From assembly GCF_029892105.1 (NCBI RefSeq), contig NZ_JARZAJ010000001.1, positions 248,001 through 312,000 of the forward strand: DNA of 64,000 bases, in the 5' to 3' direction. The notes beneath the pieces are model-generated. The model searched no databases. It saw only the letters and a program-made list of their open reading frames with translations, and was not told where the DNA came from. This DNA is from Kitasatospora sp. GP82 (lineage in GTDB: Bacteria; Actinomycetota; Actinomycetes; Streptomycetales; Streptomycetaceae). Numbering within the stretch: the first letter of the stretch is position 1; each line of letters starts with the position of its first letter. Position numbers and translations under genes: made by a program. This document shows, piece by piece, positions 53,573 to 63,028 of the stretch.

Positions 53573-53824
53573 TCAGGCGGTGCGGGCGCGGTTGCGGGCG
53601 GCACGGCGCTTCATCGCGCGACGCTCGTCCTCGCTCATCCCGCCCCAGACACCGGCGTCCTGCCCGGTCTCCAGCGCCCACTGCAGGCACTGCTCCATGA
53701 CGGGACAGCGGCGGCACACGGCCTTGGCTTCCTCGATCTGCAGCAGAGCGGGACCGGTGTTCCCGATCGGGAAGAAGAGCTCCGGGTCCTCTTCGCGGCA
53801 GACAGCGCGGTGGCGCCAGTCCAT
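53573..53824 (-). CDS. wblE: WhiB-family regulator WblE
   Basis: 83-residue Fe-S WhiB protein of the WhiB1/WblE branch, vegetative and essential in many actinobacteria. Four Cys (AVCREE, then CRRCPVMEQC) hold the 4Fe-4S cluster; G-V-W-G-G and a short basic tail RRAMKRRAARNRAR bind DNA. ATG at 53824 with GGAGGAG about 10 nt upstream. Long promoter region upstream. Confidence 0.93.
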   Translation of the reverse strand: MDWRHRAVCREEDPELFFPIGNTGPALLQIEEAKAVCRRCPVMEQCLQWALETGQDAGVWGGMSEDERRAMKRRAARNRARTA

Positions 53825-54200
53825 GTTCGTCCAACTCCTCCGGTCGGTGGGCGGGGGCCCGGCCGACACACTCGATGGTGGCTTGTGAATGTGAACGCTT
53901 TCACGAATCCCACAACAGCAAAAGAGACCAAAGGCCCGCCGGGGCCCGGGTGGTCTGTGCTGGGGTGGGGTTCGGGCGGATCAAGGGAGCCGTCGCGCGC
54001 CACGCCCGTCAGGGCTGAACCTGCGGGGTTGCTGCGACGTGTCCCGATCGCCATGTAGAGGTTCGCAAACCTCGGGCTGGGATACAACCCCCTTCGGGTA
54101 GGAATTTTTGATTCTTCGGTGTCGCCTAGCTCACAGCCCGTACTTCTATGGGGTGAAGGGGGCTTGTGCGTTCGAGAAGAAGGGGGAAACCCCCTTCTGG
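53825..54200. promoter_or_regulatory. wblE promoter region with palindromes
   Basis: 376-bp spacer without a gene. It has GAGGTT-CGCA-AACCTC (54058-54073), a perfect 6-bp-arm palindrome 234-249 bp upstream of wblE, GTGAA-CGCT-TTCAC (53891-53904), and an AT-rich stretch near 54100-54118. These may be regulator sites for wblE. Confidence 0.4.
54178..54198 (-). terminator. Terminator of the lipid-kinase gene
   Basis: 9-bp stem AGAAGGGGG / CCCCCTTCT, 3-nt loop, 3 bp beyond the stop codon of the lipid-kinase gene, and upstream of wblE. Confidence 0.65.
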
Positions 54201-55172
54201 TCACACAATCACACGCAGTGCCCGCCGAACGCCTGTGAAACTGACGCGACTCCTGTCTCCAAGGTGGTCCCCATCGACCTGAAATGGGGCCGGTTCCTGT
54301 GAAACCAAGGTGAAGTGTCTGACGTCGTGATAGGTGACGACGTACTTTCCGCGTGGGCCAACGGGTCCCGCAGGGCCATTCGCAGGAGTGTGCGAGCGCA
54401 GAATCTGACGGACCGTTCGAGCCGTTCCGAACGCCGTCATTCGAGTGATGCCGAAAACATCAAGATCAGTATCGAAGGACGCGGAGGGCGAAGGCACCAC
54501 CGGGCGATTACCCAGGAAGGTCCATGGTGAGGTGTTGGACACTATCGCCATCACCAGCCCCGGCACCGTCTCCTGGCCATTGATCTCCAGGGAGATCGGG
54601 CCCTTTCGGCGATGATCACGCTCCGTGATGTAGTGCCTGAGTGCCTGGTTGATGTAGAGCGCGTGCGTGGACCGGCGGCCCGACTTGCGCTGCTCCTCCA
54701 CCCGGCCGACCACACCGGCGTCGAAACCCAGGCCCGCGGTGAAGGTGAACCAGCGGTCGGGCAGGCCCTCGGTCATCGCCTTGCCCAGGCCGATCGCCTT
54801 CTCCCGGCCGGACTCCACCGCGTCCAGCAGTACGCTCGTCGCCTCCACCGGGTCGTTCGGCAGACCCAGTGCGCGGGCGAAGACATTGGTACTGCCCCCC
54901 GGGACCACCGCCAGCCGGGGCAGGCGCTCGGACGGGCCGTTCGCCAGCAGTCCGTTCACCACCTCGTTGACGGTGCCGTCGCCGCCCAGCGCCACCACGA
55001 GGTCCACCCCGTCGTCGACGGCCGCCTGGCCGGCCAGATCGCGGGCGTGCCCCCGGTACTCGGTCTCCACCACATCCAGCTTGAGATCGCTGCGCAGAGC
55101 ATGGATGAGTACATCGCGGGTGCGTCCACTGGTGGTGGTGGCCTTGGGGTTCACGACCAGGAGAGCGCGCAT
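54201..55172 (-). CDS. Diacylglycerol/lipid kinase family protein
   Basis: 323-residue DAGK-catalytic-domain protein. It shows MRALLVVNPKATTT (phosphate-binding region), ALGGDGTVNEVVNGL (GGDGT nucleotide motif) and PGGSTNVFARALGLP. Such enzymes phosphorylate diacylglycerol or related lipids; the lipid here is unknown. ATG at 55172 is set by the MRALLVVNP start; no Shine-Dalgarno. Divergent, 51 bp apart, from the small membrane-protein gene. Confidence 0.88.
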   Translation of the reverse strand: MRALLVVNPKATTTSGRTRDVLIHALRSDLKLDVVETEYRGHARDLAGQAAVDDGVDLVVALGGDGTVNEVVNGLLANGPSERLPRLAVVPGGSTNVFARALGLPNDPVEATSVLLDAVESGREKAIGLGKAMTEGLPDRWFTFTAGLGFDAGVVGRVEEQRKSGRRSTHALYINQALRHYITERDHRRKGPISLEINGQETVPGLVMAIVSNTSPWTFLGNRPVVPSPSASFDTDLDVFGITRMTAFGTARTVRQILRSHTPANGPAGPVGPRGKYVVTYHDVRHFTLVSQEPAPFQVDGDHLGDRSRVSFTGVRRALRVIV

Positions 55173-55223
55173 GTCGATCAGCCTACGGGGCCGTACGGAT
55201 AAGGCGGCGGTTACCCTGCTGGA

Positions 55224-55640
55224 GTGACCGCAGAAACCATCGCCCAGACCCCCGCCAGGCCCACCCTGCTGCTCCTCGGCGCGGCGATCACCGCGCTCGA
55301 AGGCGCAGCACTGGCCGGCTGGGGCAGCTACGACATGATCTCCGGACTGACCGGTGACTCGGCGGCGCTCGGCCGGAGCGAGGCCGGCGGTTTGGTGCTG
55401 CTGCTGATGGGGCTCTTCCCGCTGCTGGCCGGCTGGGCCCTGCTGCGGCTGCGCCGCTGGGGCCGCAGCCCGGCGGTGCTGACCAACTCGATCTGCCTGC
55501 CGGTGGCCTACTACATGTGGCAGGGCGGCGGCGCGATGAAGGGCGTCGCGGTGGTGGTGGCCCTGCTCGGACTGGTCGCCATCGGCTCGCTGCTCAACCC
55601 GAAGGTCACCGCACTGCTGTACCGGTCGCAGGGCGACTGA
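55224..55640 (+). CDS. Small polytopic membrane protein of unknown function
   Basis: 138-residue protein with four hydrophobic helices (residues ~16-32, 52-72, 80-98, 105-122). No motif recognised. GTG start. Conserved between the lipid kinase and sigma-factor genes in streptomycetes. Convergent with the sigma gene. Confidence 0.72.
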   Translation: MTAETIAQTPARPTLLLLGAAITALEGAALAGWGSYDMISGLTGDSAALGRSEAGGLVLLLMGLFPLLAGWALLRLRRWGRSPAVLTNSICLPVAYYMWQGGGAMKGVAVVVALLGLVAIGSLLNPKVTALLYRSQGD

Positions 55641-55736
55641 CGCCGACTCGGGTCGCCGGCGCCACGGGGACGGCACAGGGCGGGAAAACGTACGGCCGGA
55701 GAGCTGAGCTCTCCGGCCGTCGGCGTTCGGCGCCCG

Positions 55737-56822
55737 TCACTCCTCGACGAGCAGCTTCTCCCGCAGCTGGGCGAGCGTCCTGGCGAGCAGCCGGGACACG
55801 TGCATCTGCGAGATGCCCACCTCGGCGGCGATCTGGGACTGCGTCATGTTCCGGAAGAAGCGCAGCACCAGGATCTTCTGCTCGCGGGGCGGCAGTTGGG
55901 CGAGCAGCGGCTTGAGCGACTCCCGGTACTCGACGCCCTCCAGCGCCTCGTCGGTCGCTCCCAGGGTGTCCGCCACCGCCGGCGACTCGTCGTCGCTGTC
56001 GGGTACGTCCAGGGAGAGGGTGGAGTACGCGTTGGCGGACTCCAGGCCCTCCAGCACGTCCTCCTCGGAGATGCCGAGATGCTCCGCCAGCTCGTGCACC
56101 GTGGGGGAGCGGCCGTGCCGCTGGGAGAGCTCGCTGGTCGCCGTGGTGAGCGAGAGCCGCAGCTCCTGCAGGCGGCGCGGCACCCGGACCGCCCAGCCCT
56201 TGTCGCGGAAGTGCCGCTTGATCTCGCCGACGATGGTCGGCGTGGCGTAGGTGGAGAACTCCACCCCGCGCTCGTGGTCGAAGCGGTCCACCGACTTGAT
56301 CAGACCGATGGTGGCGACCTGGGTGAGGTCGTCCAGCGGCTCCCCGCGGTTGCGGAACCGCCGGGCCAGGTGCTCGACCAGCGGGATGTGCATCCGGACC
56401 AGCTGGTTGCGCAGCTCGACCCGCTCCGGCGACCCCTCGGGCAGGGCCGCCAGCCGGACGAAGAGCGCTCGGGCGGCCTCCCGGTCCGGTGCGCCGGAGC
56501 GGTGCCGGTCCTGCGCGGGCACCGCGCTGCGGACCGCCTCGGCGGCGGCCTTGAGCTCCTCCGCCGTCAGCTCCTCATCGGCATCGTCCTCGGCCGGTCC
56601 TTGGCTGGTCGGCGCCTGGGCGTCCGGCTGCTGCTCCGGCGTCGGGTCGGTCGGCTGGCTCATCCGATGGTTGTCCTTCGGGTGCACGTCGGCTGCGGCG
56701 GTTCGGTCGCCTGCGGCGGTTCGGGAGTGGTACGGGGCGGCGGTGCTCGCCTGGGGCGGCACGGCCACGTCGGCGGTGGCGGCCGGGGTGCCGGCAACAC
56801 CTGTGCGGTCCAGATCACTCAT
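55737..56822 (-). CDS. sigH: SigB/F-type alternative sigma factor (SigH-like)
   Basis: 361-residue group-3 sigma factor with regions 2, 3 and 4: HARRFRNRGEPLDDLTQVATIGL, ATPTIVGEIKRHFRDKG and VGISQMHVSRLLARTL. Long N-terminal extension (~110 residues, disordered). This is the SCO5243 (sigH) position: stress-response and development sigma controlled by an RsbW/UshX-type antagonist, and several in-frame starts (for example ATG 56663, MSQPTDP) may yield multiple forms. Follows the RsbW-type gene. Confidence 0.88.
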   Translation of the reverse strand: MSDLDRTGVAGTPAATADVAVPPQASTAAPYHSRTAAGDRTAAADVHPKDNHRMSQPTDPTPEQQPDAQAPTSQGPAEDDADEELTAEELKAAAEAVRSAVPAQDRHRSGAPDREAARALFVRLAALPEGSPERVELRNQLVRMHIPLVEHLARRFRNRGEPLDDLTQVATIGLIKSVDRFDHERGVEFSTYATPTIVGEIKRHFRDKGWAVRVPRRLQELRLSLTTATSELSQRHGRSPTVHELAEHLGISEEDVLEGLESANAYSTLSLDVPDSDDESPAVADTLGATDEALEGVEYRESLKPLLAQLPPREQKILVLRFFRNMTQSQIAAEVGISQMHVSRLLARTLAQLREKLLVEE

Positions 56823-56966
56823 GGCGATCACCCGTTCCGTTCCGGGAGCACTTCACATTGGTTGTACCGCAGTGCGGTACGGGGGAGCCGTACGCGCGGC
56901 AGACCGCGCGTACGGCTTCACGTCCGGCGCTTGCCGGCCGGTACTGGCGCGCCCTTCGGCTCGCTG

Positions 56967-57380
56967 TCACACCGCAGCGGGTGCACCGCCACGCTTCTTG
57001 TGCAGGCTGATCGAGACCGTGTTGTCCGCCCCGACCGAGGATTCCACCTCTCCGGCCAGTGCGGAGAGCACCGTCCAGGCGAAGGTGTCCCGTTCGGGCG
57101 CCTTGCCGTCGGTGGTCGGCGCGGCGACGGTGACCCTGAGCGAGTCCCCGACCAACCGGAACTCGCAGCTCAGGACGGAGCCCGGCACAGCCTGCTGGAG
57201 CAGGATGGCGCAGGCTTCGTCCACCGCGATCCGGAGATCCTCGATCTCGTCCAGGGTGAAGTCCAGCCGGGCCGCGAGGCCGGCGGTGGCCGTTCGCAGC
57301 ACCGAGAGGTAGGCCCCGGCCGCGGGCAGCCTGACCTCCACGAAGTCCTTCACTCCGGGCTCGCCGTCGATCTGGGACAC
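56967..57380 (-). CDS. RsbW/SpoIIAB-type anti-sigma factor
   Basis: 137-residue GHKL ATPase-fold anti-sigma factor: DLRIAVDEACAILLQQA (N box) and the DTFAWTVLSALA end. It probably inhibits the neighbouring SigH-type sigma; S. coelicolor calls the equivalent UshX/PrsH. GTG 57380 has GGAGG upstream; an in-frame TTG at 57449 would add 23 residues. First gene of the pair, 144 bp before sigH. Confidence 0.88.
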   Translation of the reverse strand: MSQIDGEPGVKDFVEVRLPAAGAYLSVLRTATAGLAARLDFTLDEIEDLRIAVDEACAILLQQAVPGSVLSCEFRLVGDSLRVTVAAPTTDGKAPERDTFAWTVLSALAGEVESSVGADNTVSISLHKKRGGAPAAV

Positions 57381-57610
57381 CCTCACCTCCTGGGTGACGC
57401 GCGGTGCTTGCGGCCCTGCGGCCGCGGCACTTCCTGTTGCTTGGCTCAACTGCTTCGCCCCAACTGTCCAGAGGGGTGGTGCGGTACGTACCGGTCATAC
57501 CCACCCGGGAGAGGCCGGAACGCCGCGCATCCGCCCGAGACGTTACCGCGAGAGGTGGGCCCATGTCGCGATCCGGGCCCGCCGTCACGGGAACGAGCGA
57601 ACGTACAAGA

Positions 57611-58084
57611 TCAGCTGCCGAGTTCCCGGAGGGCGTCGTCGGTGAGCCGGAAGACCGTCCACTCGTCCATCGGTACGGCCCCCAGCGACTTGTAGAAGCC
57701 GATCGAGGGCTCGTTCCAGTCCAGCACCGACCATTCGAGCCGGGAGTAGCCGCGCTCCACGCAGATCCGCGCCAGCTCGGCCAGCAGGGCCTTGCCGTGG
57801 CCGCCACCGCGCTCGGTCGGGCGGACGTACAGGTCCTCCAGGTAGATGCCGTGGGTGCCGCGCCAGGTCGAGAAGTTGCGGAACCACAGTGCGAAACCGA
57901 CCGGCTCGCCGCCTGCGTCGTCCTCGGCGATCAGGCCGAAGACGGCCGGGTTCTCGCCGAACAGGGCGTCGCGCAGTTGCTCCTCGGTCGCCTTCGCCTC
58001 GTCCAGGGCCTTCTCGTACTCGGCCAGCTCGCGGATCATGGCGTGGATGACGGGGACGTCGGTGATGACAGCGCTGCGGATCAT
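57611..58084 (-). CDS. GNAT-family N-acetyltransferase
   Basis: 157-residue GNAT of the spermidine/diamine-type group: DLYVRPTERGGGHGKALLAEL is acetyl-CoA motif A and WNEPSIGFYKSLGA motif B. Possibly acts on polyamine-like substrates; unknown. Confidence 0.88.
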   Translation of the reverse strand: MIRSAVITDVPVIHAMIRELAEYEKALDEAKATEEQLRDALFGENPAVFGLIAEDDAGGEPVGFALWFRNFSTWRGTHGIYLEDLYVRPTERGGGHGKALLAELARICVERGYSRLEWSVLDWNEPSIGFYKSLGAVPMDEWTVFRLTDDALRELGS

Positions 58085-58247
58085 ATGGCGAGCGTACTCG
58101 CGGACCGGGTGCCGACGGGATGGTGTTTTCGCGGCGTGAGACGGCTCGCCGGACCGGGCCTGGGCGGGATGCCGACCGGGGACGCCCGAGGGCCCGGCCG
58201 CTGAACCAGGGGAACAGCGGCCGGGCCCTCCAGGGTGCCGATCGTGA

Positions 58248-58646
58248 TCAGGCAGCCTTCTTGGTCTCCCAGAAGATCGCGTCGATGTCGGCGATCAGGT
58301 CGAGCAGCGCCTGGCCGGTGGCCGGGTCGGTCGACGCCTTGGCGGCCGAGGCGGCCTTGCCGGCGCGGTTGAACAGGTCGTGCAGCTGCGGGTACTTCTC
58401 GAAGTGCGGGGCCTTGAAGTAGTCGGTGTGCAGCACCGAGAGGTGGTGCTTGACCAGCTCGGCGCGCTCCTCCTTGATGACGATGGCGCGCGCCCGGAAG
58501 TGCGCGTCCTCGTTGGCCTGGTACTTCTCCTGAGTGGCCTTCACGGACTCGGCCTCGATGCGGGCCTGGGCCGGGTCGTACACACCGCAGGGCAGGTCGC
58601 AGTGGGCGTGGGCGGTGGCGCGAGGTGCAAACAGACGAGAGAACAT
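58248..58646 (-). CDS. sodN: Nickel superoxide dismutase
   Basis: 132-residue SodN. The nickel hook HCDLPCGVY (residues 15-23) must become the N-terminus by removal of the 14-residue leader MFSRLFAPRATAHA. Helical bundle and a Lys-rich end follow. The SodX protease gene is divergent next door, as in other streptomycetes. Nickel control through Nur is known in S. coelicolor; no clear Nur box was found here. Confidence 0.95.
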   Translation of the reverse strand: MFSRLFAPRATAHAHCDLPCGVYDPAQARIEAESVKATQEKYQANEDAHFRARAIVIKEERAELVKHHLSVLHTDYFKAPHFEKYPQLHDLFNRAGKAASAAKASTDPATGQALLDLIADIDAIFWETKKAA

Positions 58647-58829
58647 GGGAGTCCTTCCTTAGATCGTCTTCCCGCGCCTGAGATTACCCCGCCACCGGTC
58701 CTGTTTCTCGGCTGGGCCGGGGGCCTAGGGCAAAAGAAGGAGGTCCAACCGGTCGATATCGGACGGGCCCGGGCCCCTCGCCCGATCGGAGGGAGGCCGA
58801 GGGCGTCGCACCGGGACAGGGGAGAGTAC

Positions 58830-59264
58830 ATGACGGAGAGTAGGGCGGGCGGGCAGCCGCCGTTCGGGATGATCGACGTGGCCGGTCCGTCGATGCGCCC
58901 CACCCTGCTGGAGGGCGACCAGGTGCTGGTCCGGTACGGCGCGCGGATCAGACCGGGTGCGGTGGTGCTGTTCCGTCACCCGCTGCGGCAGGACCTGCTG
59001 GTGGTCAAGCGGGCGGCCGGACGGCGGCGCGGCGGGTGGTGGCTGCTGTCCGACAACCCGCTGGTGCTGACGGACAGCCGGGAGTACGGCGCGGTACCGG
59101 ACGAACTGGTGCTCGGCCGGGTGCTGCTGCGCCTTCGCCCGCGCCCGGCCTGGCTGGCGCCGTCGGCCGCGCTGGAGCGGGCCCTGACGTACGGTCCGCT
59201 GGCCCGCTTCGGGTGGCTGGCGGCCCGGTGCGGGGTCTACCGGCCGGTCAGCTTCGAGCTGTGA
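58830..59264 (+). CDS. sodX: SodX, nickel SOD maturation protease
   Basis: 144-residue S24/S26-like peptidase that trims SodN to expose its nickel-binding His. The catalytic dyad is Ser21 (AGPSMRPT) and Lys60 (VVKRAAG); family typical size. GGGGAG 7 nt before the ATG. Divergently transcribed from sodN. Confidence 0.9.
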   Translation: MTESRAGGQPPFGMIDVAGPSMRPTLLEGDQVLVRYGARIRPGAVVLFRHPLRQDLLVVKRAAGRRRGGWWLLSDNPLVLTDSREYGAVPDELVLGRVLLRLRPRPAWLAPSAALERALTYGPLARFGWLAARCGVYRPVSFEL

Positions 59265-59276
59265 GTGCGGCGACGG

Positions 59277-59861
59277 CTACCCGGCGAGCGCGACCCGCTG
59301 GGCCTCCTCGCGCTTGCGGGCCCGGTAGGCGGCGACGTTGGCGCGGGTGGCGCAGCGGTCGGAGCAGTAGCGGCGCGAGCGGTTGGTCGAGGTGTCCAGG
59401 TAGGCGTTGCGGCAGGGCGCGGCCTGGCAGATGCCGAGCCGGTCGACGCCCATCTCGGTCAGATGGATGGCCAGGCCCATGCACGCGACGGCGGTGAAGT
59501 TGGCCGCGGCGGTGGGCGCGTTGTCGGCCAGGTGCAGGTGCCAGCGCGGCTGCCCGGCCTCGTTCAGGTCGTCGTGCCCGGAGATCAGCGGGCTGACCGG
59601 GTACTCGACCATCAGGCTGTTCAGCAGGTCCACCGCCCGGACCTGGTCGCCCTCGGCGGCCGACTCGAAGACCCCGCGCAGCCGGACTCGGACGCCCCGC
59701 AGCCGGGGCAGGTCGCTCTCGTCCGCCAGCGCGGAAGCCCGCGAGGGCGAACCGAACAGGGCGCGGACGGCATCCACCGAGGTCAGCGCGTCGGTGCCGC
59801 GGTCCGGCTCCTCGCTGTTCACCAGCCGGACTGCATAGTCGGCGTACGAGGCGAGCTCCAC
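59277..59861 (-). CDS. CGNR-type zinc-finger protein
   Basis: 194-residue ABATE/CGNR protein, putative transcription regulator. N-terminal alpha domain (NSEEPDRGTDALTSVDAVRALF) and a C-terminal zinc finger with CQAAPC and CSDRCATR; the CGNR signature reads CATR here, followed by VAAYRARKRE. GTG start. Convergent with sodX. Confidence 0.8.
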   Translation of the reverse strand: MELASYADYAVRLVNSEEPDRGTDALTSVDAVRALFGSPSRASALADESDLPRLRGVRVRLRGVFESAAEGDQVRAVDLLNSLMVEYPVSPLISGHDDLNEAGQPRWHLHLADNAPTAAANFTAVACMGLAIHLTEMGVDRLGICQAAPCRNAYLDTSTNRSRRYCSDRCATRANVAAYRARKREEAQRVALAG

Positions 59862-59973
59862 GGTGGTCCTTCCAGGGCCGGTAACGGGCGAGCTGCGTCC
59901 AGGGTATTACCTGGCGGCGGAACGCGTCAGCGCCCGGCAGGAACGGAACCTGCCGGGCGCCGGACGGTGGAGG

Positions 59974-60765
59974 TCAGAGCACCTTGGAGAGGAATGCCTT
60001 GGTGCGCTCGTGCTGCGGGTCGGTGAGGACGTCGCGGGGGTGGCCGGACTCGACCACGACGCCGCCGTCCATGAAGACCAGCGCGTCGCCGACCTCGCGG
60101 GCGAAGCCCATCTCATGGGTGACGACGATCATCGTCATGCCCTCCTCGGCGAGGCCGCGCATGACGTCCAGGACGTCGCCGACCAGCTCGGGGTCGAGCG
60201 CCGAGGTGGGTTCGTCGAAGAGCATCAGCTTGGGCTTCATGGCCAGCGCGCGGGCGATCGCGACGCGCTGCTGCTGGCCGCCGGAGAGCTGGGTGGGGTA
60301 GTTGCCCGCCTTGTCGGCCAGGCCGACCCGCTCGAGCAGGGCCATCGCCCGCTCCTTGGCGTCGGTCCTGTTCTCCTTCTTGACCTGGACGGGCGCCTCG
60401 ATGACGTTCTCCAGGGCCGTCATGTGCGGGAACAGGTTGAACCGCTGGAAGACCATCCCGATGTCGCGGCGCTTGAGCGCGACCTCGCGGTCCTTGAGCT
60501 CGTGGAGCTTGTCGCCCTTCATCCGGTAGCCGACCAGCTCGCCGTCGACGGACAGGAAGCCGCCGTTGATCTTCTCCAGGTGGTTGATGCACCGCAGGAA
60601 GGTCGACTTGCCGGAGCCGGAGGGGCCGATCAGGCAGAACACCTCGTTCCGCCTGACCTCCAGGTCGATGCCCTTGAGCACCTCGACCAGGCCGTAGGAC
60701 TTGCGGACTCCCTCGGCCTTGACCATCGGCTGGTCGGAGGTCGGGGGCTGCACCAGGCCGGTCAT
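59974..60765 (-). CDS. Polar amino-acid ABC transporter ATPase
   Basis: 263-residue ATPase. Walker [10 protein letters not shown], signature [15 protein letters not shown], Walker [12 protein letters not shown]; GlnQ-type. Last gene of the operon; overlaps the permease by ATGA. Couples ATP hydrolysis to import of a polar amino acid. Confidence 0.93.
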   Translation of the reverse strand: MTGLVQPPTSDQPMVKAEGVRKSYGLVEVLKGIDLEVRRNEVFCLIGPSGSGKSTFLRCINHLEKINGGFLSVDGELVGYRMKGDKLHELKDREVALKRRDIGMVFQRFNLFPHMTALENVIEAPVQVKKENRTDAKERAMALLERVGLADKAGNYPTQLSGGQQQRVAIARALAMKPKLMLFDEPTSALDPELVGDVLDVMRGLAEEGMTMIVVTHEMGFAREVGDALVFMDGGVVVESGHPRDVLTDPQHERTKAFLSKVL

Positions 60766-61736
60766 ACGTGACCACCTCCCTCAAGGCCGGGGACGACGTC
60801 GGACTTGCCGCTCGGCACCGGCTTCCCGGTGAACAGGTTGCGCAGCCGCCCCAGCGGAGTGGGTGGGAGAGTCCGGTTCGCACCACGAGCGTAGTACCGC
60901 TCGATGTAGTACTGGCCGATGGTCAGGATCGAGGTCAGCAGCAGGTACCAGATGCTCACCGCGATCAGCACCGGAATGGTCTGGAAGGTCCGCGAGAAGA
61001 TGTTGTGCCCGGCCTGGTAGAGCTCCTCCAGTGCGATGACGCTCGCCAGCGAGGAGGTCTTCAGCATCGAGATGGTCTCGTTGCCGGTCGGCGGGATGAT
61101 CACGCGCATGGCCTGCGGCAGCACGATCCGGCGCAGCGTGGCGGCGCGGCTCATGCCGAGGGCGTGCGCTGCCTCGGTCTGTCCCTCGTCCACCGACTGG
61201 AGACCGCCGCGGACGATCTCCGCCATGTAGGCGGCCTCGTTGAGGCCGAGGCCGAGCAGCGCCGCGACGAAGACCGGGATCAGCGTGTTGGTCGAGGTGG
61301 AGACGAACTCCGGGCCGAACGGGATGCCGATCGACAGCTTGGCCCAGATCGCGGCCAGGAAGTTCCAGAACACCAGCTGCACAAGGACCGGGGTGCCGCG
61401 GAAGACCCAGATGTAGAACCAGGCGGTGCCGGACAGCAGTGGGTTGGGGGACAGCCGCATCACCGCGAGGATGATGCCGCCGAGCACGCCCATCACCATG
61501 GCCAGCGCGGTCAGTTCCAGGGTGACCACGAGGCCGTGCAGGATCTGCGAGTCGAAGAGGGTGTCGCCGACGACGTTCCATTCGAAGGCGGGGTTGTAGA
61601 TCAGGGCGTGCAGCAGCATCAGTGCGAGCACGATGACGACGAGGGCTCCGGCCCATCGTCCGGGGTGGCGGACCGGGACGGCCTTGATGTTCTCGTGCCG
61701 TCCCGGCGTCACCTCCCCGCGATCGGAAGAGTTCAC
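60762..61736 (-). CDS. Polar amino-acid ABC transporter permease
   Basis: 324-residue HisM/GlnP-type permease: about five to six helices from residue 30, the loop [24 protein letters not shown] contacts the ATPase. ~30-residue N-terminal and ~40-residue C-terminal cytoplasmic tails. GTG 61736 chosen by homology. Only one permease gene is present. Confidence 0.9.
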   Translation of the reverse strand: MNSSDRGEVTPGRHENIKAVPVRHPGRWAGALVVIVLALMLLHALIYNPAFEWNVVGDTLFDSQILHGLVVTLELTALAMVMGVLGGIILAVMRLSPNPLLSGTAWFYIWVFRGTPVLVQLVFWNFLAAIWAKLSIGIPFGPEFVSTSTNTLIPVFVAALLGLGLNEAAYMAEIVRGGLQSVDEGQTEAAHALGMSRAATLRRIVLPQAMRVIIPPTGNETISMLKTSSLASVIALEELYQAGHNIFSRTFQTIPVLIAVSIWYLLLTSILTIGQYYIERYYARGANRTLPPTPLGRLRNLFTGKPVPSGKSDVVPGLEGGGHV

Positions 61737-61771
61737 GGTGAGTCGCCTCAGTGGGTCTCGTTCGGCGGGGG

Positions 61772-62695
61772 TCAGCTCTTGGCGGCGTTGATTTCGGCCT
61801 TGTCGATGGCCCCGGCCTCGACGCCCCACTTCTGCAGGATCTGCTTGTAGGTGCCGTCGTCCATCAGGGACTGGACGGCGCCCTGGACGGCCTTGGCGAG
61901 GGCGGAGCCCTTCGCCACCACGACGCCGTACGGGGCGCTGTCGGTGGTCGGGCCGAGCTTCTCCAGCTGGCCGTTGGTCTGCTTGAGCGCGTAGTCGACG
62001 ACCGGGGAGTCGGCCAGCATGACCTGGTCGCGGCCGGCCACCAGCGACTGGGTGACGTCCGTCTGGAGGGAGAACTTGTCACCGTCGTTCGGGATGGCGG
62101 GCTTGCCCGCCTTGATGCAGGCCGGGCTCAGGGTGTCCTTGACCAGGCCGGCCTGGGTGGTGCCGGTCTGGACGGCGACCTTCTTGCCGCACAGGTCGTC
62201 GGCGGCGATCTTGTCCGGGTTGCCCTTCTTGACCGCCATCGCGGTGCCCGCAGTGAAGTAGCTGATCATGTCGACCGTCTTCTCGCGCTCCTTGGTGTCG
62301 GTGAAGGAGCTCATGCCCAGCTGGTACTTCTTCGCGTCGATGCCCGGGATGATCGAGGTGAAGTCGGCATTCTGCACATCGGCGGTCAGGCCCAGCTTCT
62401 GTGCGATGGCCTTGGCCAGATCGACGTCCATGCCGACGATGTTGCCCTTGTCGTCCTTGAACTCGTTCGGCGCGTAGGAGGCGTCGGCACCGACCACGAG
62501 CTTGCCGCTCGACTTCACGTCGGCGGGGACGAGCGCGGCCAGCGACGGGTCGGCGGAGACGGCCTTGGCCGTGGCGCTCGGAGCGCCGCCGGAGGAAGAG
62601 CTGGTGCTGCTGCCGCAGGCGGTCAGGGCCAGGGTGGCGGTCGCGAGGACGGCGCCGGCGGCGAGGAGGCGGGAGCGCGAGGTGCGGACGATCAT
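61772..62695 (-). CDS. Amino-acid ABC transporter substrate-binding lipoprotein 1
   Basis: 307-residue lipoprotein: signal peptide with lipobox LTAC (residue ~23), Ser-rich linker, then a two-lobe SBP_bac_3 fold (KLVVGADASYAPNEFKDDKG, then LAKAIAQKLGL). First in the operon with permease and ATPase, 35 bp before the permease. Confidence 0.92.
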   Translation of the reverse strand: MIVRTSRSRLLAAGAVLATATLALTACGSSTSSSSGGAPSATAKAVSADPSLAALVPADVKSSGKLVVGADASYAPNEFKDDKGNIVGMDVDLAKAIAQKLGLTADVQNADFTSIIPGIDAKKYQLGMSSFTDTKEREKTVDMISYFTAGTAMAVKKGNPDKIAADDLCGKKVAVQTGTTQAGLVKDTLSPACIKAGKPAIPNDGDKFSLQTDVTQSLVAGRDQVMLADSPVVDYALKQTNGQLEKLGPTTDSAPYGVVVAKGSALAKAVQGAVQSLMDDGTYKQILQKWGVEAGAIDKAEINAAKS

Positions 62696-63028
62696 GGGGG
62701 GAGAACTCCTCCTGTGCGAGAGGTCGGGTGGAGGTCGTGCCAGAGGTCCTGTCTGTCGCCACCCTCCGCCGGGATCGACGAGTGATCGAACAGCCTCGAC
62801 GAGGGTGACTCCTCCCAGCTGCCAGGCCGGGGTGGGCAGTTGCGATCCGAGTTGGGGGAATCCTGCCACCCGGTGTAGCTGATCGGGTCCATATTCAGAT
62901 CAAAATCGGATAACGGGGACTCGACATGTCCGCTATTCGGACGAATTCCGCGCTCCTGTCACCCTGCGTATGAGTATGCAGACCTTGAGGCACAAATCCG
63001 GGTAATCCGACCTCTCCCTGACCAGGCG
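62696..63028. promoter_or_regulatory. Promoter region of the transporter operon
   Basis: 333-bp spacer; no gene. It includes an AT-rich stretch (about 62892-62912), the inverted repeat TCCG-CTAT-TCGG near 62929-62940, and a small hairpin, consistent with a promoter for the binding-protein gene and an upstream end for the second one. Confidence 0.35.

Noticed and set aside
58647..58829. Nur (nickel regulator) box between sodN and sodX
   Set aside because: I looked for TTGCAA-N5-TTGCAA-like sequences and found none; only an ordinary divergent promoter spacer.
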